Below, piece after piece: positions 8,290-15,145 of a stretch of DNA of 20,087 nt; within the stretch, counting starts at the first letter, position 1; the number at the start of each line of letters is the position of its first letter. The notes under the pieces are model-generated. The model did not search any database. It was not told where the DNA came from and saw only the letters and a program-made list of their open reading frames with translations. A program made the translations under genes and the position numbers. The DNA comes from RFTU01 sp046094505 (lineage in GTDB: Bacteria; Pseudomonadota; Gammaproteobacteria; Burkholderiales; Burkholderiaceae_C). Location of the stretch: contig JBJTHN010000048.1 of the NCBI GenBank assembly GCA_046094505.1, positions 1 through 20,087 on the forward strand. Reading direction: 5' to 3'.

Positions 8290-8511
8290 TTGCCAACCGT
8301 TCGTTTTCTGATGTTCATTCTGGCCATCGCCTCGACGGTGGCAGTGCTTGTGTTGGTGGCTCAAGGGTTGATGAGCCTTGAGACGTGGTTTAAATCCCTT
8401 TCGCCGCTTCAACAGTATTGGTTGCCCAGGGTCTTGATCCCGGTGTCGGCTTTGCTGGCGGCCTTCGGGGGGTTCAGCGCGTACCGACGGCGCTCGCGTG
8501 CAGAGGGCTAA
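8290..8511 (+). CDS. Small two-helix membrane protein (73 aa), unknown function
   Basis: Starts at TTG 8290, chosen for its well-placed AGGAG. Two hydrophobic segments are visible: residues 5-27 (RFLMFILAIASTVAVLVLVA) and 47-65 (LPRVLIPVSALLAAFGGFS), separated by an amphipathic linker (SLETWFKSLSPLQQYW), and the C-terminus is basic (YRRRSRAEG). The frame is open upstream to 8212 but that part overlaps the preceding small gene. It sits between the 50-residue membrane protein and the GFA-family gene, 6 bp from the latter, so it is likely part of a small operon 8118-9326. Function unknown. Confidence 0.65.
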   Translation: MPTVRFLMFILAIASTVAVLVLVAQGLMSLETWFKSLSPLQQYWLPRVLIPVSALLAAFGGFSAYRRRSRAEG

Positions 8512-8517
8512 ATTGAT

Positions 8518-8949
8518 ATGGGCATTCACCAAGTCGGCGATGTCACCATTCAGCCCCAACATCGGCTGACCTGCCATTGCGGCTCGGTGGTGCTGGAATT
8601 GATCCTGCCCGATGGCATCGTGAACCCCCGGCGATGCGACTGCTCGATCTGTCGGCGCAAGGGCGCGGTGGTGGCCTCGGTCACGCTGGATGCCATCCGC
8701 ATCGTTCAGGGCCAAGAAAATCTTCGGCTGTACCAGTTCAACACCCATGTGGCGCAACACTACTTTTGTGGCGTGTGCGGCATCTACACCCACCATCGCC
8801 GACGCTCGTTCCCGGACCAATATGGCTACAACGTGGGCTGTCTGGAAGGCGTCAACCCGTTTCTCATTCCCGATGTGCCGGTCAACGATGGGGTCAATCA
8901 TCCGGCGGATCGTGCGGACGGTGCAGCCAATGAGAGGAAGCAAAAATGA
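8518..8949 (+). CDS. GFA/CENP-V-domain zinc protein
   Basis: Cytosolic protein of 143 residues with the glutathione-dependent formaldehyde-activating (GFA)/CENP-V fold. The zinc ligands are in the expected order: CHCG (Cys19, Cys21), CDCSIC (Cys40, 42, 45) and CGVC (Cys84, 87). These make the structural and the looser catalytic zinc sites typical of the family. The name comes from Gfa of Paracoccus, but most members have no proven role in formaldehyde metabolism. It starts 6 bp after the previous gene, and its stop overlaps the start of the MAPEG gene (ATGA), which suggests translational coupling. The pairing with a MAPEG protein hints at a glutathione-related process, by inference only. Confidence 0.9.
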   Translation: MGIHQVGDVTIQPQHRLTCHCGSVVLELILPDGIVNPRRCDCSICRRKGAVVASVTLDAIRIVQGQENLRLYQFNTHVAQHYFCGVCGIYTHHRRRSFPDQYGYNVGCLEGVNPFLIPDVPVNDGVNHPADRADGAANERKQK

Positions 8950-9326
8950 TTACGGGAGTCTACGCGGGGCTGTGCGGCTTGTTGTTGGTTGCGTTGTATC
9001 TGAGGATCAGCCAGCGGCGTATGTCCGCCAAGATCGGCTTGGGTACCGGCGGGGATGAGGAGCTGGAGCGGCGCGTTCGTGCCCATGGCAACTTCATCGA
9101 ATCAGCGCCCTTGGCTTTGGTGCTCCTCTTTCTGTTTGAGCATTCCGGTGCGCAAGCGGGCTACATTCATGCGTTTGGCATCGCCTTGGTGGTCTCACGA
9201 GTGGCACATGCGCAGGGAATTTCCAAGACATCTGGGCGCTCCACTGGTCGGTTTTACGGCTCTATCGGCACGGTTCTGGTGATCGCTGGGCTTTCGGTGG
9301 CGGTGCTGGTGCAGGCCCTGAGCTGA
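8946..9326 (+). CDS. MAPEG-family membrane protein
   Basis: A 126-residue integral membrane protein of the MAPEG family (membrane-associated proteins in eicosanoid and glutathione metabolism). Four hydrophobic segments are visible: residues 2-20, 54-65, 72-86 and 106-124. The signature RVRAHGNFIESAPLAL (43-58) contains the conserved Arg/His/Asn/Glu set that in studied MAPEG enzymes lines the glutathione site. Length and topology match the bacterial YecN/MAPEG type. Its ATG overlaps the GFA stop. Enzyme activity (glutathione transferase or peroxidase) is a possibility drawn from the family, not shown here. Confidence 0.9.
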   Translation: MITGVYAGLCGLLLVALYLRISQRRMSAKIGLGTGGDEELERRVRAHGNFIESAPLALVLLFLFEHSGAQAGYIHAFGIALVVSRVAHAQGISKTSGRSTGRFYGSIGTVLVIAGLSVAVLVQALS

Positions 9327-9390
9327 ACGGGGCGCCCCGGGGAAAGGGCTGTTCGCTGCCGGTAAGCTCGGCCCATCAGGAAGCACCTGC

Positions 9391-9789
9391 ATGCAACTCA
9401 CGCCTACCATCGCCATCCACATCGCGTTTGCGTCCAGCGCGGTGCTCCTGGGCCCTTTGGCGCTTTGGACCAGACTCGGCTCGTTGGTGCGGCCGCGCTG
9501 GCACCGCGCCTTCGGCTATGCCTGGGTCACCTGCATGGTGGGTGCTGCGACATCGGGGCTGTTTATTCGCGACTATCGGCTCCCCAACATTGCGGGCTAC
9601 ACGCCCATTCACATCCTGATCCCGATCACCTTCTTCAGCCTTTGGCGAGCGTTCAGCTACTTGGCACAAGGTAACTTACGTGGACACCAACTCACGATGC
9701 AGTGGACCTACGGCCTGGCGTGTGTGGTCACGGGCCTGTTCACGCTACTGCCCAGGCGGTATCTCGGGCAACTGCTCTGGGGCTTTTGA
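9391..9789 (+). CDS. DUF2306-like multi-helix membrane protein
   Basis: 132 residues with four hydrophobic segments and His/Arg motifs at helix ends: IAIHIAFASSAVLLGPLALW (8-27), then RPRWHRAFGYAWV, where the WHR-x-x-GY pattern is typical of DUF2306, a third helix around TPIHILIPITFFSLWRA with another His, and a fourth near QWTYGLACVVTGLFTLLP. The start is supported by AGGAAG seven bases before the ATG. The family is uncharacterised; conserved His residues near the membrane faces could bind haem or metal, which is speculation. It follows the MAPEG gene after 64 bp. Confidence 0.7.
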   Translation: MQLTPTIAIHIAFASSAVLLGPLALWTRLGSLVRPRWHRAFGYAWVTCMVGAATSGLFIRDYRLPNIAGYTPIHILIPITFFSLWRAFSYLAQGNLRGHQLTMQWTYGLACVVTGLFTLLPRRYLGQLLWGF

Positions 9790-9816
9790 TCGGATGGCCT
9801 GATGGGGCGGTGAGAA

Positions 9817-10308
9817 ATGGCTGATTCACCCAATTCAGAAGAAGCTGCCCGGTGGCAGCGCCGCATGGCCAGCCAGGCCAACAACCGAGCATGGACCTTG
9901 GCTGAGAAGGCTTCTCGAACCTTGGCCGAAGATGAGGAACTCCTCAGTGCTGCGCATGCGGCAATGTATTTCTGGAACTTGGTGGGCAATGCCAAGCAAC
10001 GGGCGCATGCGGCCTTGCTCTTGGCCCACGCCAAGGCCAGCGCCGGGTTGGGGGCTTCGGCGGCGCAACTCTATGCCCAAGCGGCCTCGAAACTGCAGTC
10101 GGAAGGATGTGCTGCTTGGGAGCTGGCACTGATGGCGGCTGTGGGTGCCAATGTGGCGGCGGCCAGCGGTGATGCGGCGGGTCACCAGGAACGATATGCG
10201 GCGGCGCATGCATTGACGCAGGCACTGGCGGATGCGGATGACCGTGCCATTCTGGAGGCTACGCTGGCCGTGTTACCCGTACCGTTGCGCGGCGCCTCCA
10301 TGGATTGA
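9817..10308 (+). CDS. Alanine-rich helical protein, unknown function
   Basis: 163 residues, very rich in Ala and predicted almost wholly helical, with no signal peptide or membrane segment. Pairs of helices around residues 40-66 (AAHAAMYFWNLVGNAKQRAH), 68-93, 99-120 and 124-150 have the spacing and small residues of TPR-like solenoids (for example AALLLAHAKASAGLGASAAQ and LYAQAASKL). A TPR-type scaffold is a fair guess, but no single repeat matches the TPR consensus well. It begins 27 bp after the DUF2306-like gene on the same strand and is the last gene before a convergent pair of hydrolases. Confidence 0.7.
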   Translation: MADSPNSEEAARWQRRMASQANNRAWTLAEKASRTLAEDEELLSAAHAAMYFWNLVGNAKQRAHAALLLAHAKASAGLGASAAQLYAQAASKLQSEGCAAWELALMAAVGANVAAASGDAAGHQERYAAAHALTQALADADDRAILEATLAVLPVPLRGASMD

Positions 10309-10401
10309 GTCTTTTGACCTCCATCGGAACATACGGAGATGGGTATTGAACACGCAGACGCCTGCTACTCCAGGTTGATACGACTGGGGGTGGCCGAAGC
10401 C

Positions 10402-11328
10402 TCATCGCTCCAACCCCAGCGCCTTGCGGTAAAAGCGACCGCTGGACGCCTCTAACCCTCTGATCAAGGCCAGGGGATCGTGCCCGATACCGGGTATCTC
10501 TCTGTACTCATGATCAACGCGCAGCCGATCCATATGGTCACGAAATCGCCGGGTGAGCTCAATCGTGTCATCTGCTGCTCCGATGGCCTGCCGGATGGTG
10601 ATCGACTGCCCAATCAACTTTGACGCAGCGGACTCGGCAGCCATCCAGGGGCTGATTGCCCGGAAATACCCAAGGTCACCGCTGCAGACTTCACGCAGAA
10701 TCTGGTCGCGAAGGCGGGAACTGTACCGAGCGCGAGGCCCCTGAAACTCGAGATCGAGAGGTCCACCCGCCAGGATCGAGATCCCAGCGAACAGGTGCGG
10801 ATACGTTAGGCCCAACCGAGCGGCGCCGTAGCCGCCCATGCTGAATCCTTCGATGATGCGTCCTTCACGGGATGCCATCGTTCGAAAGTGACGGTCCACG
10901 TCCGGGATCACCTCCTGAATGAAGACCGTCTCCACGGGTGAGGCACCGTCCTTTGAATCAGCCCACAGCCGACGGGGCAGGCCATTGACGAACACCACGA
11001 TCATCGGTGGGAAGCGTCCTGCTTCCACTGCTTCATCAAAAAACCGCGACAGCGGGCCGATGCCCGTAATGCCGCCTTCCGTTCCGTGAAGCCAGTAGAG
11101 CACAGGCAAGCGGTCTGTCCCCTGCGAATAACTCCGTGGAAGATAGACGTGATAGCTGACCGGTGCTCCCACCGCGACGCTGTCAAAGATGCGCTGGGTG
11201 ACACGTTGTGCCTGCGCCGCGAGGGTCACCCAGGGCAGACTGAGGTCGGCCGTGGGCTTGCTATGACCATGGCTCTGGATGCCGAGGACCCCCAGAGACA
11301 GGATCAGGACTCTCAGCAGAGTGATCAA
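10402..11328 (-). CDS. Secreted esterase-D-type alpha/beta hydrolase
   Basis: Serine hydrolase of the putative esterase family (esterase D/antigen 85/feruloyl esterase type), 308 residues from a TTG at 11328. The start is chosen because AGGAGG lies seven bases upstream and the protein then opens with a signal-peptide-like segment (ITLLRVLILSLGVLGIQSHG). The fold's hallmarks are visible: VSYHVYLPRSY, LPVLYWLHGTEGG (oxyanion region), GFSMGGYGAARL with nucleophile Ser163, GAADDTIEL with the acid at Asp253 or 254, and PGIGHDPLAL with His283. It lies 34 bp downstream of a second hydrolase gene, so the two are probably co-transcribed. Substrate unknown. The DNA encoding the His283 motif is repeated in decayed form at 14168-14210. 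Confidence 0.88.
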   Translation of the reverse strand: MITLLRVLILSLGVLGIQSHGHSKPTADLSLPWVTLAAQAQRVTQRIFDSVAVGAPVSYHVYLPRSYSQGTDRLPVLYWLHGTEGGITGIGPLSRFFDEAVEAGRFPPMIVVFVNGLPRRLWADSKDGASPVETVFIQEVIPDVDRHFRTMASREGRIIEGFSMGGYGAARLGLTYPHLFAGISILAGGPLDLEFQGPRARYSSRLRDQILREVCSGDLGYFRAISPWMAAESAASKLIGQSITIRQAIGAADDTIELTRRFRDHMDRLRVDHEYREIPGIGHDPLALIRGLEASSGRFYRKALGLER

Positions 11329-11335
11329 GCTGTTT

Positions 11336-11341
11336 CCTCCT
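11336..11341 (-). promoter_or_regulatory. Strong ribosome binding site before a TTG start
   Basis: AGGAGG on the minus strand with a seven-base spacer before TTG at 11328-11326; it decides the start of the downstream esterase over several upstream in-frame starts that lie inside the neighbouring gene. Confidence 0.65.
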
Positions 11342-11362
11342 CGCCTTTCGTTTACCAGCTTG

Positions 11363-12250
11363 CTATGGCGCTGGGAATTGCCTAAAAAAACCCCAGATGA
11401 GCTCGGCAGCGGACCTCGCGCCGCTAGGAGTAGAAGCCCTGCGTGTGGGACTGGCCCCCGGCCATCCATGCCCCGCATCCGCATCCACGACGGACGCCGT
11501 GACCGCGCCACCCGGCGAAGCGCGCCAGGTTCGCGTGGTGACCGAACCTTCCACGCGCACCTGCGGTTCTCGGTGGGATCGGTTCACCCCGAGCCAGAAG
11601 TTAACGGTGTCTTCCAGCGACTGGTAGGGCGCCGTTTGTGCATTGCGAACCACCGGGTTGCGGCTCATGCCGCCCTCGATGGGCACTTCCTGATCCAACG
11701 CGCCATTGATCAGCAGAATCGGAATGGGCCTTGAGGGCCGCACGTCAAAGCTGAACATCGCGGCGATGACCGGTGCAATCCCCGCCAGGCGTTCGGCGCG
11801 CTGAGTGGCATAAACCATGGTCATCATGCCGCCGTTGGAGCCGCCGGTCATGTACACGCGCTTCGGGTCAGCGCCGTACTGATCGATCAGCCGATCGATC
11901 AACGCGTCAAGAAAAGCCACATCATCAACCGTGCCCACCTGCCTGCGCATCAGGTAGCCGGTGTTCCAGGCGTGCATGCCCGGCCTAAATTCAGATCCCT
12001 GCGGATAGACCACCATGAACCCATCGCGCTGCGCCACCGCGTCGAACCCTGTCCGCTGGCGCTGCAAGGCTGCGTTGCCTGCACCGCCGTGCAACACCAG
12101 CACCAGGGGGCGCCTGTCCTGCGAAGGCTGTGCGTTGACGACCAGTGCCATGCGGTCCATACCACCCACCTGCATGCGCAGCTCTTCGGCATGGCTGAGT
12201 GAGGGCAGCAGGGCGCCAAGTAGCAGGGCGTAGAAGGCGGCTTTGATCAC
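11363..12250 (-). CDS. PHB-depolymerase/LpqC-like secreted esterase
   Basis: 295 residues from a GTG at 12250, with a Sec signal peptide (IKAAFYALLLGALLPSLSHA, cleavage after residue 21). The alpha/beta hydrolase core matches the poly(3-hydroxybutyrate) depolymerase and carbohydrate esterase family 1 group: RPLVLVLHGGAGNA (oxyanion HGG), GFMVVYPQGSE, AWNTGYL, VDDVAFLDALID, YMTGGSNGGMMTM with nucleophile Ser138, INGALDQEVP with Asp186, and DAGHGWPG with His261. VDDVAFL is a strong signature of this group. It lacks a substrate-binding or linker domain, so an esterase acting on small or soluble esters is more likely than a polymer depolymerase. It is first in a two-gene unit with the esterase-D-type gene. 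No clear ribosome site precedes the GTG. Confidence 0.88.
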   Translation of the reverse strand: MIKAAFYALLLGALLPSLSHAEELRMQVGGMDRMALVVNAQPSQDRRPLVLVLHGGAGNAALQRQRTGFDAVAQRDGFMVVYPQGSEFRPGMHAWNTGYLMRRQVGTVDDVAFLDALIDRLIDQYGADPKRVYMTGGSNGGMMTMVYATQRAERLAGIAPVIAAMFSFDVRPSRPIPILLINGALDQEVPIEGGMSRNPVVRNAQTAPYQSLEDTVNFWLGVNRSHREPQVRVEGSVTTRTWRASPGGAVTASVVDADAGHGWPGASPTRRASTPSGARSAAELIWGFFRQFPAP

Positions 12251-12453
12251 GATAGGGCGATGCTACGCAGAGGCATCGGGGTTTGTGTTTCCCGAATGTG
12301 TCGGTGTGTAAATGAAGCGAACGCAAGGAATGGTTCTGCGTCTGGGTTGACCATCAGGACAATCCAGGCTGCGAATCGCCCCGGGGTATCGAGCAGGCCG
12401 GTCGGTTGAAGTCGGGTGTCTACGGGCTCAGTGGTCCTCGATAATCACCTGTG

Positions 12454-12987
12454 ATGTTTCCTCTCCAGCCGTTTCTCACGGGCAAGCTTGTCTCGCTTGG
12501 CCCGCTCCAACGCGCAGACTTTGACGTACTGTTTTCCGTGGCGTCTGACCCTGAGATTTGGATTCAACACCCGGCCAGGGACCGCTACACCGAGCCCGTG
12601 TTTCGCGACTTTTTCGACCGCGGCATAGCTTGTGGGGGCGCCTTCATCGTTCGCGAGTTGGCCACTGGTCAAGTCATTGGCTCGTCCCGCTACTACCTGT
12701 ATTCCCAAGATCGGGATGAAATCGCGATTGGTTATACATTTTTGGCTCGGAAGTTTTGGGGCGGCTCGTACAACGCCGATCTCAAATCCCTCATGCTTGA
12801 TCATGCGTTCAAGCACATTGGGTCTGTGATATTTAGCGTTGGAAGTCTGAACTTCCGTTCCCAACGCGCTGTCCAAAAATTGGGTGCGGAGGTGGACAAC
12901 GCGAGTGTCCACTGCACCCCAGACAGCATCATCTATCGGCTTAGCAAAGCACGTTACCGAGCACGCCCAGGGCCCAATCCTGCCTGA
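12454..12987 (+). CDS. GNAT acetyltransferase, RimJ/RimL type
   Basis: 177 residues, cytosolic, of the acetyltransferase_3 branch of the GNAT superfamily, which transfers acetyl from acetyl-CoA to amines such as protein N-termini, antibiotics or small molecules. It shows LVSLGPLQRADFDVLFSVAS at the N-terminus, VIGSSRYYLYSQDRDEIAIG (strands 3-4), TFLARKFWGGSYNADLKSL (the acetyl-CoA binding motif A, with an unusual FWGGSYNAD loop) and NFRSQRAVQKLGAEVD (motif B). An adjacent GTG at 12451 is an equally possible start; no ribosome site is obvious. It is divergent from the hydrolase pair across 203 bp and less GC-rich than its neighbours (AT-rich codons such as ATATTTAGC), which may mean acquisition. 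Substrate unknown. Confidence 0.88.
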   Translation: MFPLQPFLTGKLVSLGPLQRADFDVLFSVASDPEIWIQHPARDRYTEPVFRDFFDRGIACGGAFIVRELATGQVIGSSRYYLYSQDRDEIAIGYTFLARKFWGGSYNADLKSLMLDHAFKHIGSVIFSVGSLNFRSQRAVQKLGAEVDNASVHCTPDSIIYRLSKARYRARPGPNPA

Positions 12988-13360
12988 TGCTTCAGCCCAT
13001 TGACTGGGCCAAGACCGAAGCCTAGACTCGGCTTGCGGTTTGAGATTCGTCCGAACTGCATGTTGACGAGCGACATCCATGCCGCTCGCGTGCTCCGGCT
13101 GGGCGGCCTTGCCCACCGACACGCACCCAACCCAGTGCCTCTCGTGCACCGGGTCAAGCCCGATCAGCCTTAACGGCCGATCGGGCTTTCTCATTGCGCG
13201 CTGCATTCAGAATGACTCTGTCTTGGGCCCGAGTGCAAGGTCTCGCCGCTGGCGGGCGCGCGCCCGCAAACTAGGGCGTGGAACTCTGGCCTCGACCAAT
13301 GATCTAAGGGGGTGGAATCAGACACTGACCAGCGGTTTTCATTGCATCAGGGAGGTCGCC
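12988..13360 (+). other. Intergenic region, 373 bp, rich in inverted repeats
   Basis: No convincing gene. It holds a short hairpin just after the GNAT stop (GCCCA-5-TGGGC, 12995-13009), an imperfect one (CCGAAGCC ... GGCTTGCGG, about 13015-13038), a strong stem-loop at 13156-13188, and a perfect 16-bp palindrome at 13252-13267 (GCGGGCGCGCGCCCGC). No tRNA signature is seen. Confidence 0.5.
13156..13189. terminator. Stem-loop, possible bidirectional terminator
   Basis: AAGCCCGATC and GATCGGGCTT form a perfect ten-base stem, extended inside by GCC/GGC around a TTAAC loop. The plus strand ends in TTT and the minus strand also in a short T run, so it could act in both directions. It lies 168 bp after the nearest upstream gene, which is far for a simple terminator; a small RNA ending here is another reading. 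Confidence 0.5.
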
Positions 13361-13540
13361 ATGACAAAGCTCCTTTTGCTCTCCATGTTGGTGTTTCTAA
13401 CCGGGTGCGGGGATCCGGTCGAAGAATGCGTGGCAAAGAAACAAGACAGTTGGCGAAAAAGCAATCCAAACGCCGATTACGCCAAATCAAGCACCGCCAA
13501 CGAGCAATTCCGTAAACAGTGCGCCAGCGCAGGCAAGTGA
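13361..13540 (+). CDS. Small lipoprotein (59 aa)
   Basis: Starts at the ATG at 13361, with GGGAGGT four bases upstream. The leader MTKLLLLSMLVFLTGCGDP is a classic lipoprotein signal with lipobox LTGC, so the mature protein should be lipidated at Cys16 and membrane-anchored. The mature part is about 44 polar residues with two further Cys (ECVAKKQ and FRKQCASAGK), which could form a disulfide, and a Ser/Asn/Lys-rich middle (SWRKSNPNADYAKSSTANEQ). No family is recognised; such small Cys-containing lipoproteins are common in Burkholderiales. It stands alone, with its own terminator-like hairpin 2 bp downstream. Confidence 0.75.
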   Translation: MTKLLLLSMLVFLTGCGDPVEECVAKKQDSWRKSNPNADYAKSSTANEQFRKQCASAGK

Positions 13541-13542
13541 CC

Positions 13543-13574
13543 TGCTGAGCTGGCTCAGCAAATCAGGCGTTTTT
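13543..13574 (+). terminator. Rho-independent terminator of the lipoprotein gene
   Basis: Perfect inverted repeat TGCTGAGC/GCTCAGCA with a two-base centre, then nine bases and a TTTTT run. It starts 2 bp after the stop codon. The gap before the T run is longer than ideal. Confidence 0.55.
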
Positions 13575-13723
13575 AAACCCCTCTCAGGCACTGGCCGATC
13601 GCGCAGTGTGCAGGACGGGTTGACCGGGCAGACACGGCACGTTGACGACTCGTAAACACCGAAGCCTTGCGCTGAAGTCCATAATTTGGTGCCTGTACTT
13701 TCCCAGCCACCAGGAGTCCTTGT

Positions 13724-14164
13724 ATGCCAACTTATGTGGTCACAGCCCCTGAGGGGCGCCTTGCCCCCGGCCAGAAAGAAGCACTTGCCCGGCGCATCAC
13801 CGATCTTCACTGCCAGCACACCGGTGCGCCGGCTTACTTCGCGCAGGTGCTCTTCACCGATGTAAAGCCAGGCAACTACTTTTTAGGCGGAAAGCCTCTT
13901 CGGGATGACAACATCTTCGTGCACGGACAGATCCGAGCCGGTCGTGGGCCCGAGATCAAGGAACCCCTGATCATGGACCTTATGCGTGCAACCGCGGCCA
14001 TCTCGCAGACCCAGGAAAGCCATGTGCAGGTCTACATCGTGGACGTGCCGGCTCGACAGATTGCCGAATGGGGCCAACTGTTGCCTCTACCAGGCGAGGA
14101 GGCCGCCTGGAACGCTGCTATCCCCGCCGAAGTCAAACAGCGCATGGCTCAGCTGCTGGCCTGA
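13724..14164 (+). CDS. cis-CaaD-like tautomerase superfamily protein
   Basis: 146 residues, cytosolic, of the tautomerase superfamily, which uses an N-terminal proline as catalytic base or acid. AGGAG sits seven bases before the ATG and Pro follows the initiator Met. The length and two-repeat layout match cis-3-chloroacrylic acid dehalogenase (cis-CaaD, about 149 aa). Counting from Pro1, all six residues known as essential in cis-CaaD are at the same numbers: Pro1, His28 (ITDLH), Arg70 and Arg73 (IRAGR), Tyr103 (VQVY) and Glu114 (RQIAEW). FLGGKPLRDDNIFVHG and LLPLPGEEAAW are also family-like. The related Cg10 protein shares this set yet is a poor dehalogenase, so the substrate is not settled. 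It converges on the BLUF gene. Confidence 0.88.
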   Translation: MPTYVVTAPEGRLAPGQKEALARRITDLHCQHTGAPAYFAQVLFTDVKPGNYFLGGKPLRDDNIFVHGQIRAGRGPEIKEPLIMDLMRATAAISQTQESHVQVYIVDVPARQIAEWGQLLPLPGEEAAWNAAIPAEVKQRMAQLLA

Positions 14165-14167
14165 CAC

Positions 14168-14210
14168 GGCCAGGGGGTCGTGCCCGATACCGGGTAGCTC
14201 TGTAGCGGGC
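14168..14210 (-). pseudogene. Decayed fragment copy of an esterase gene 3' region
   Basis: The stretch between the convergent tautomerase and BLUF genes matches 10468-10504 (the His283 motif of the esterase) at all but a few bases, sharing TCGTGCCCGATACCGGGTA exactly. Read on the minus strand it encodes ELPGIGHDPLAV, against EIPGIGHDPLAL in the intact gene. A two-base gap relative to the intact copy breaks the frame just upstream, and similarity ends on both sides at the neighbouring genes. It is either a remnant of a second esterase gene or a small repeated element; the protein-level match favours a remnant. Confidence 0.5.
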
Positions 14211-14642
14211 TCAGCGGCCACGATGCAAATCAGGGTCGAGCTTTGCCAGCAAGCCTGATAGCGCGATCACCTTCGCGTAATCGCCCGCCTCACCCAACGC
14301 TTCACGCAGCGCCAGGTGAGCTTCCTGGCGTGTCACCAACTCCATGTCCCAGCCCTCCAGTATGCGTTCATGCGCAGAACCCTTCGAAAGGATGATGATG
14401 TTGCGGTGCCTGGGATCGCCCTCGAGCCTGTTCATCAGTCGGAGCAAGGCCTGTGGCGGACCCTCCAGGAATTGCACGAAGACTTCCCCACTGTAGGTGA
14501 GAAGACCTGTGATCTGATCACGTTGGTTGTTGCGCTGAGACGCACGAAGAATCCGATCGATATCGGTCTGCCCCAACGGCAACTGCGCCTGACTGCAGTA
14601 ACTGACGTACGCCAGGTCCTTGTTCACCGGCGAAGGGACCAC
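14211..14642 (-). CDS. BLUF-domain blue-light receptor
   Basis: 143 residues from a GTG at 14642. Residues 9-103 form a BLUF domain, which binds FAD and senses blue light. The photochemically key residues are present by alignment to AppA: Tyr12 (AYVSY), Asn39 (SQRNNQRDQITGLL), Gln57 (VFVQFLEGPP), Trp98 and Met100 (EGWDMEL). The rest is a 40-residue helical tail, so this is a short, single-domain BLUF protein that must signal through a partner rather than an attached output domain. There is no ribosome site of note; another in-frame GTG lies at 14627. It is 34 bp downstream of an EF-hand gene on the same strand, so co-transcription is likely. Confidence 0.9.
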   Translation of the reverse strand: MVPSPVNKDLAYVSYCSQAQLPLGQTDIDRILRASQRNNQRDQITGLLTYSGEVFVQFLEGPPQALLRLMNRLEGDPRHRNIIILSKGSAHERILEGWDMELVTRQEAHLALREALGEAGDYAKVIALSGLLAKLDPDLHRGR

Positions 14643-14676
14643 ATTGGCCGCTGCAGACTCGCCTGACGCAACAACG

Positions 14677-15057
14677 TCACCCTCCAGGCGGCTGAAGGCC
14701 GATCATGCCAAGGACACCCACCAAACCAACGCCTGCCGTATGGATTTCGCCGGCTGAGAGCGACCCATCTCGGTTTGCGTCCGCTCTATTGAGAAACGCT
14801 GTCAGCTCAGCCGTTGAGACCAGCCCGTCGCCGCTGGCATCCAAGCTCTTGACCACCTGTCCAACCATCAAGGTGACCAATGGGCTTTTGGCTGCAGGTC
14901 CAAGCTTGGCCAGCACCTCCGCGCGGCTAACGGCACGATCGCCATTGCTGTCCAGATTCTTGAAGGCCGCCTGCACAAGTGCGTCGATCGAAACCGTCAC
15001 ACTCGGCGGCGATGAAAAGGCGTGCGCCCAGCTAGCGCTGACAGGCTTGGTGGACAT
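14677..15057 (-). CDS. EF-hand calcium-binding protein
   Basis: 126 residues from the ATG at 15057 (GAGG nine bases upstream). Three canonical 12-residue EF-hand loops are visible: D36-E47 (DSNGDRAVSRAE), D73-E84 (DASGDGLVSTAE) and D93-E104 (DANRDGSLSAGE), each with acidic or Ser/Asn ligands at positions 1, 3, 5, 9 and Glu at 12. The loops are preceded and followed by helices as expected. There is no signal peptide, so a cytosolic calcium sensor or buffer is likely, although the Ser/Pro N-terminus could also be a non-classical export sequence. The C-terminus is Gly/Val-rich and hydrophobic (AGVGLVGVLGMIGLQPPGG). It is followed by the BLUF gene. Confidence 0.9.
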   Translation of the reverse strand: MSTKPVSASWAHAFSSPPSVTVSIDALVQAAFKNLDSNGDRAVSRAEVLAKLGPAAKSPLVTLMVGQVVKSLDASGDGLVSTAELTAFLNRADANRDGSLSAGEIHTAGVGLVGVLGMIGLQPPGG

Positions 15058-15145
15058 CGTCAGATCCTCAGATCAGTAAAGGGTAAGGCGGGAACCACAC
15101 AAGGCACCCTTTTGCGAGCCTCGGTTGGCGGCGGCTGCTCTTGAG

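Noticed and set aside
7999..8943. Minus-strand frame of 314 codons
   Set aside because: Antisense to the GFA gene and the two small membrane protein genes; its composition is not protein-like.
9327..9360. GC-rich palindrome GGGGCGCCCC as a terminator after the MAPEG gene
   Set aside because: No loop and no T run; the genes either side run in the same direction.
12445..13206. Minus-strand frame of 253 codons
   Set aside because: Antisense to the GNAT gene and then intergenic DNA; no motifs.
13252..13267. Perfect 16-bp palindrome GCGGGCGCGCGCCCGC
   Set aside because: Consists only of G and C in a GC-rich gap, with no T run or flanking signal to give it a role.
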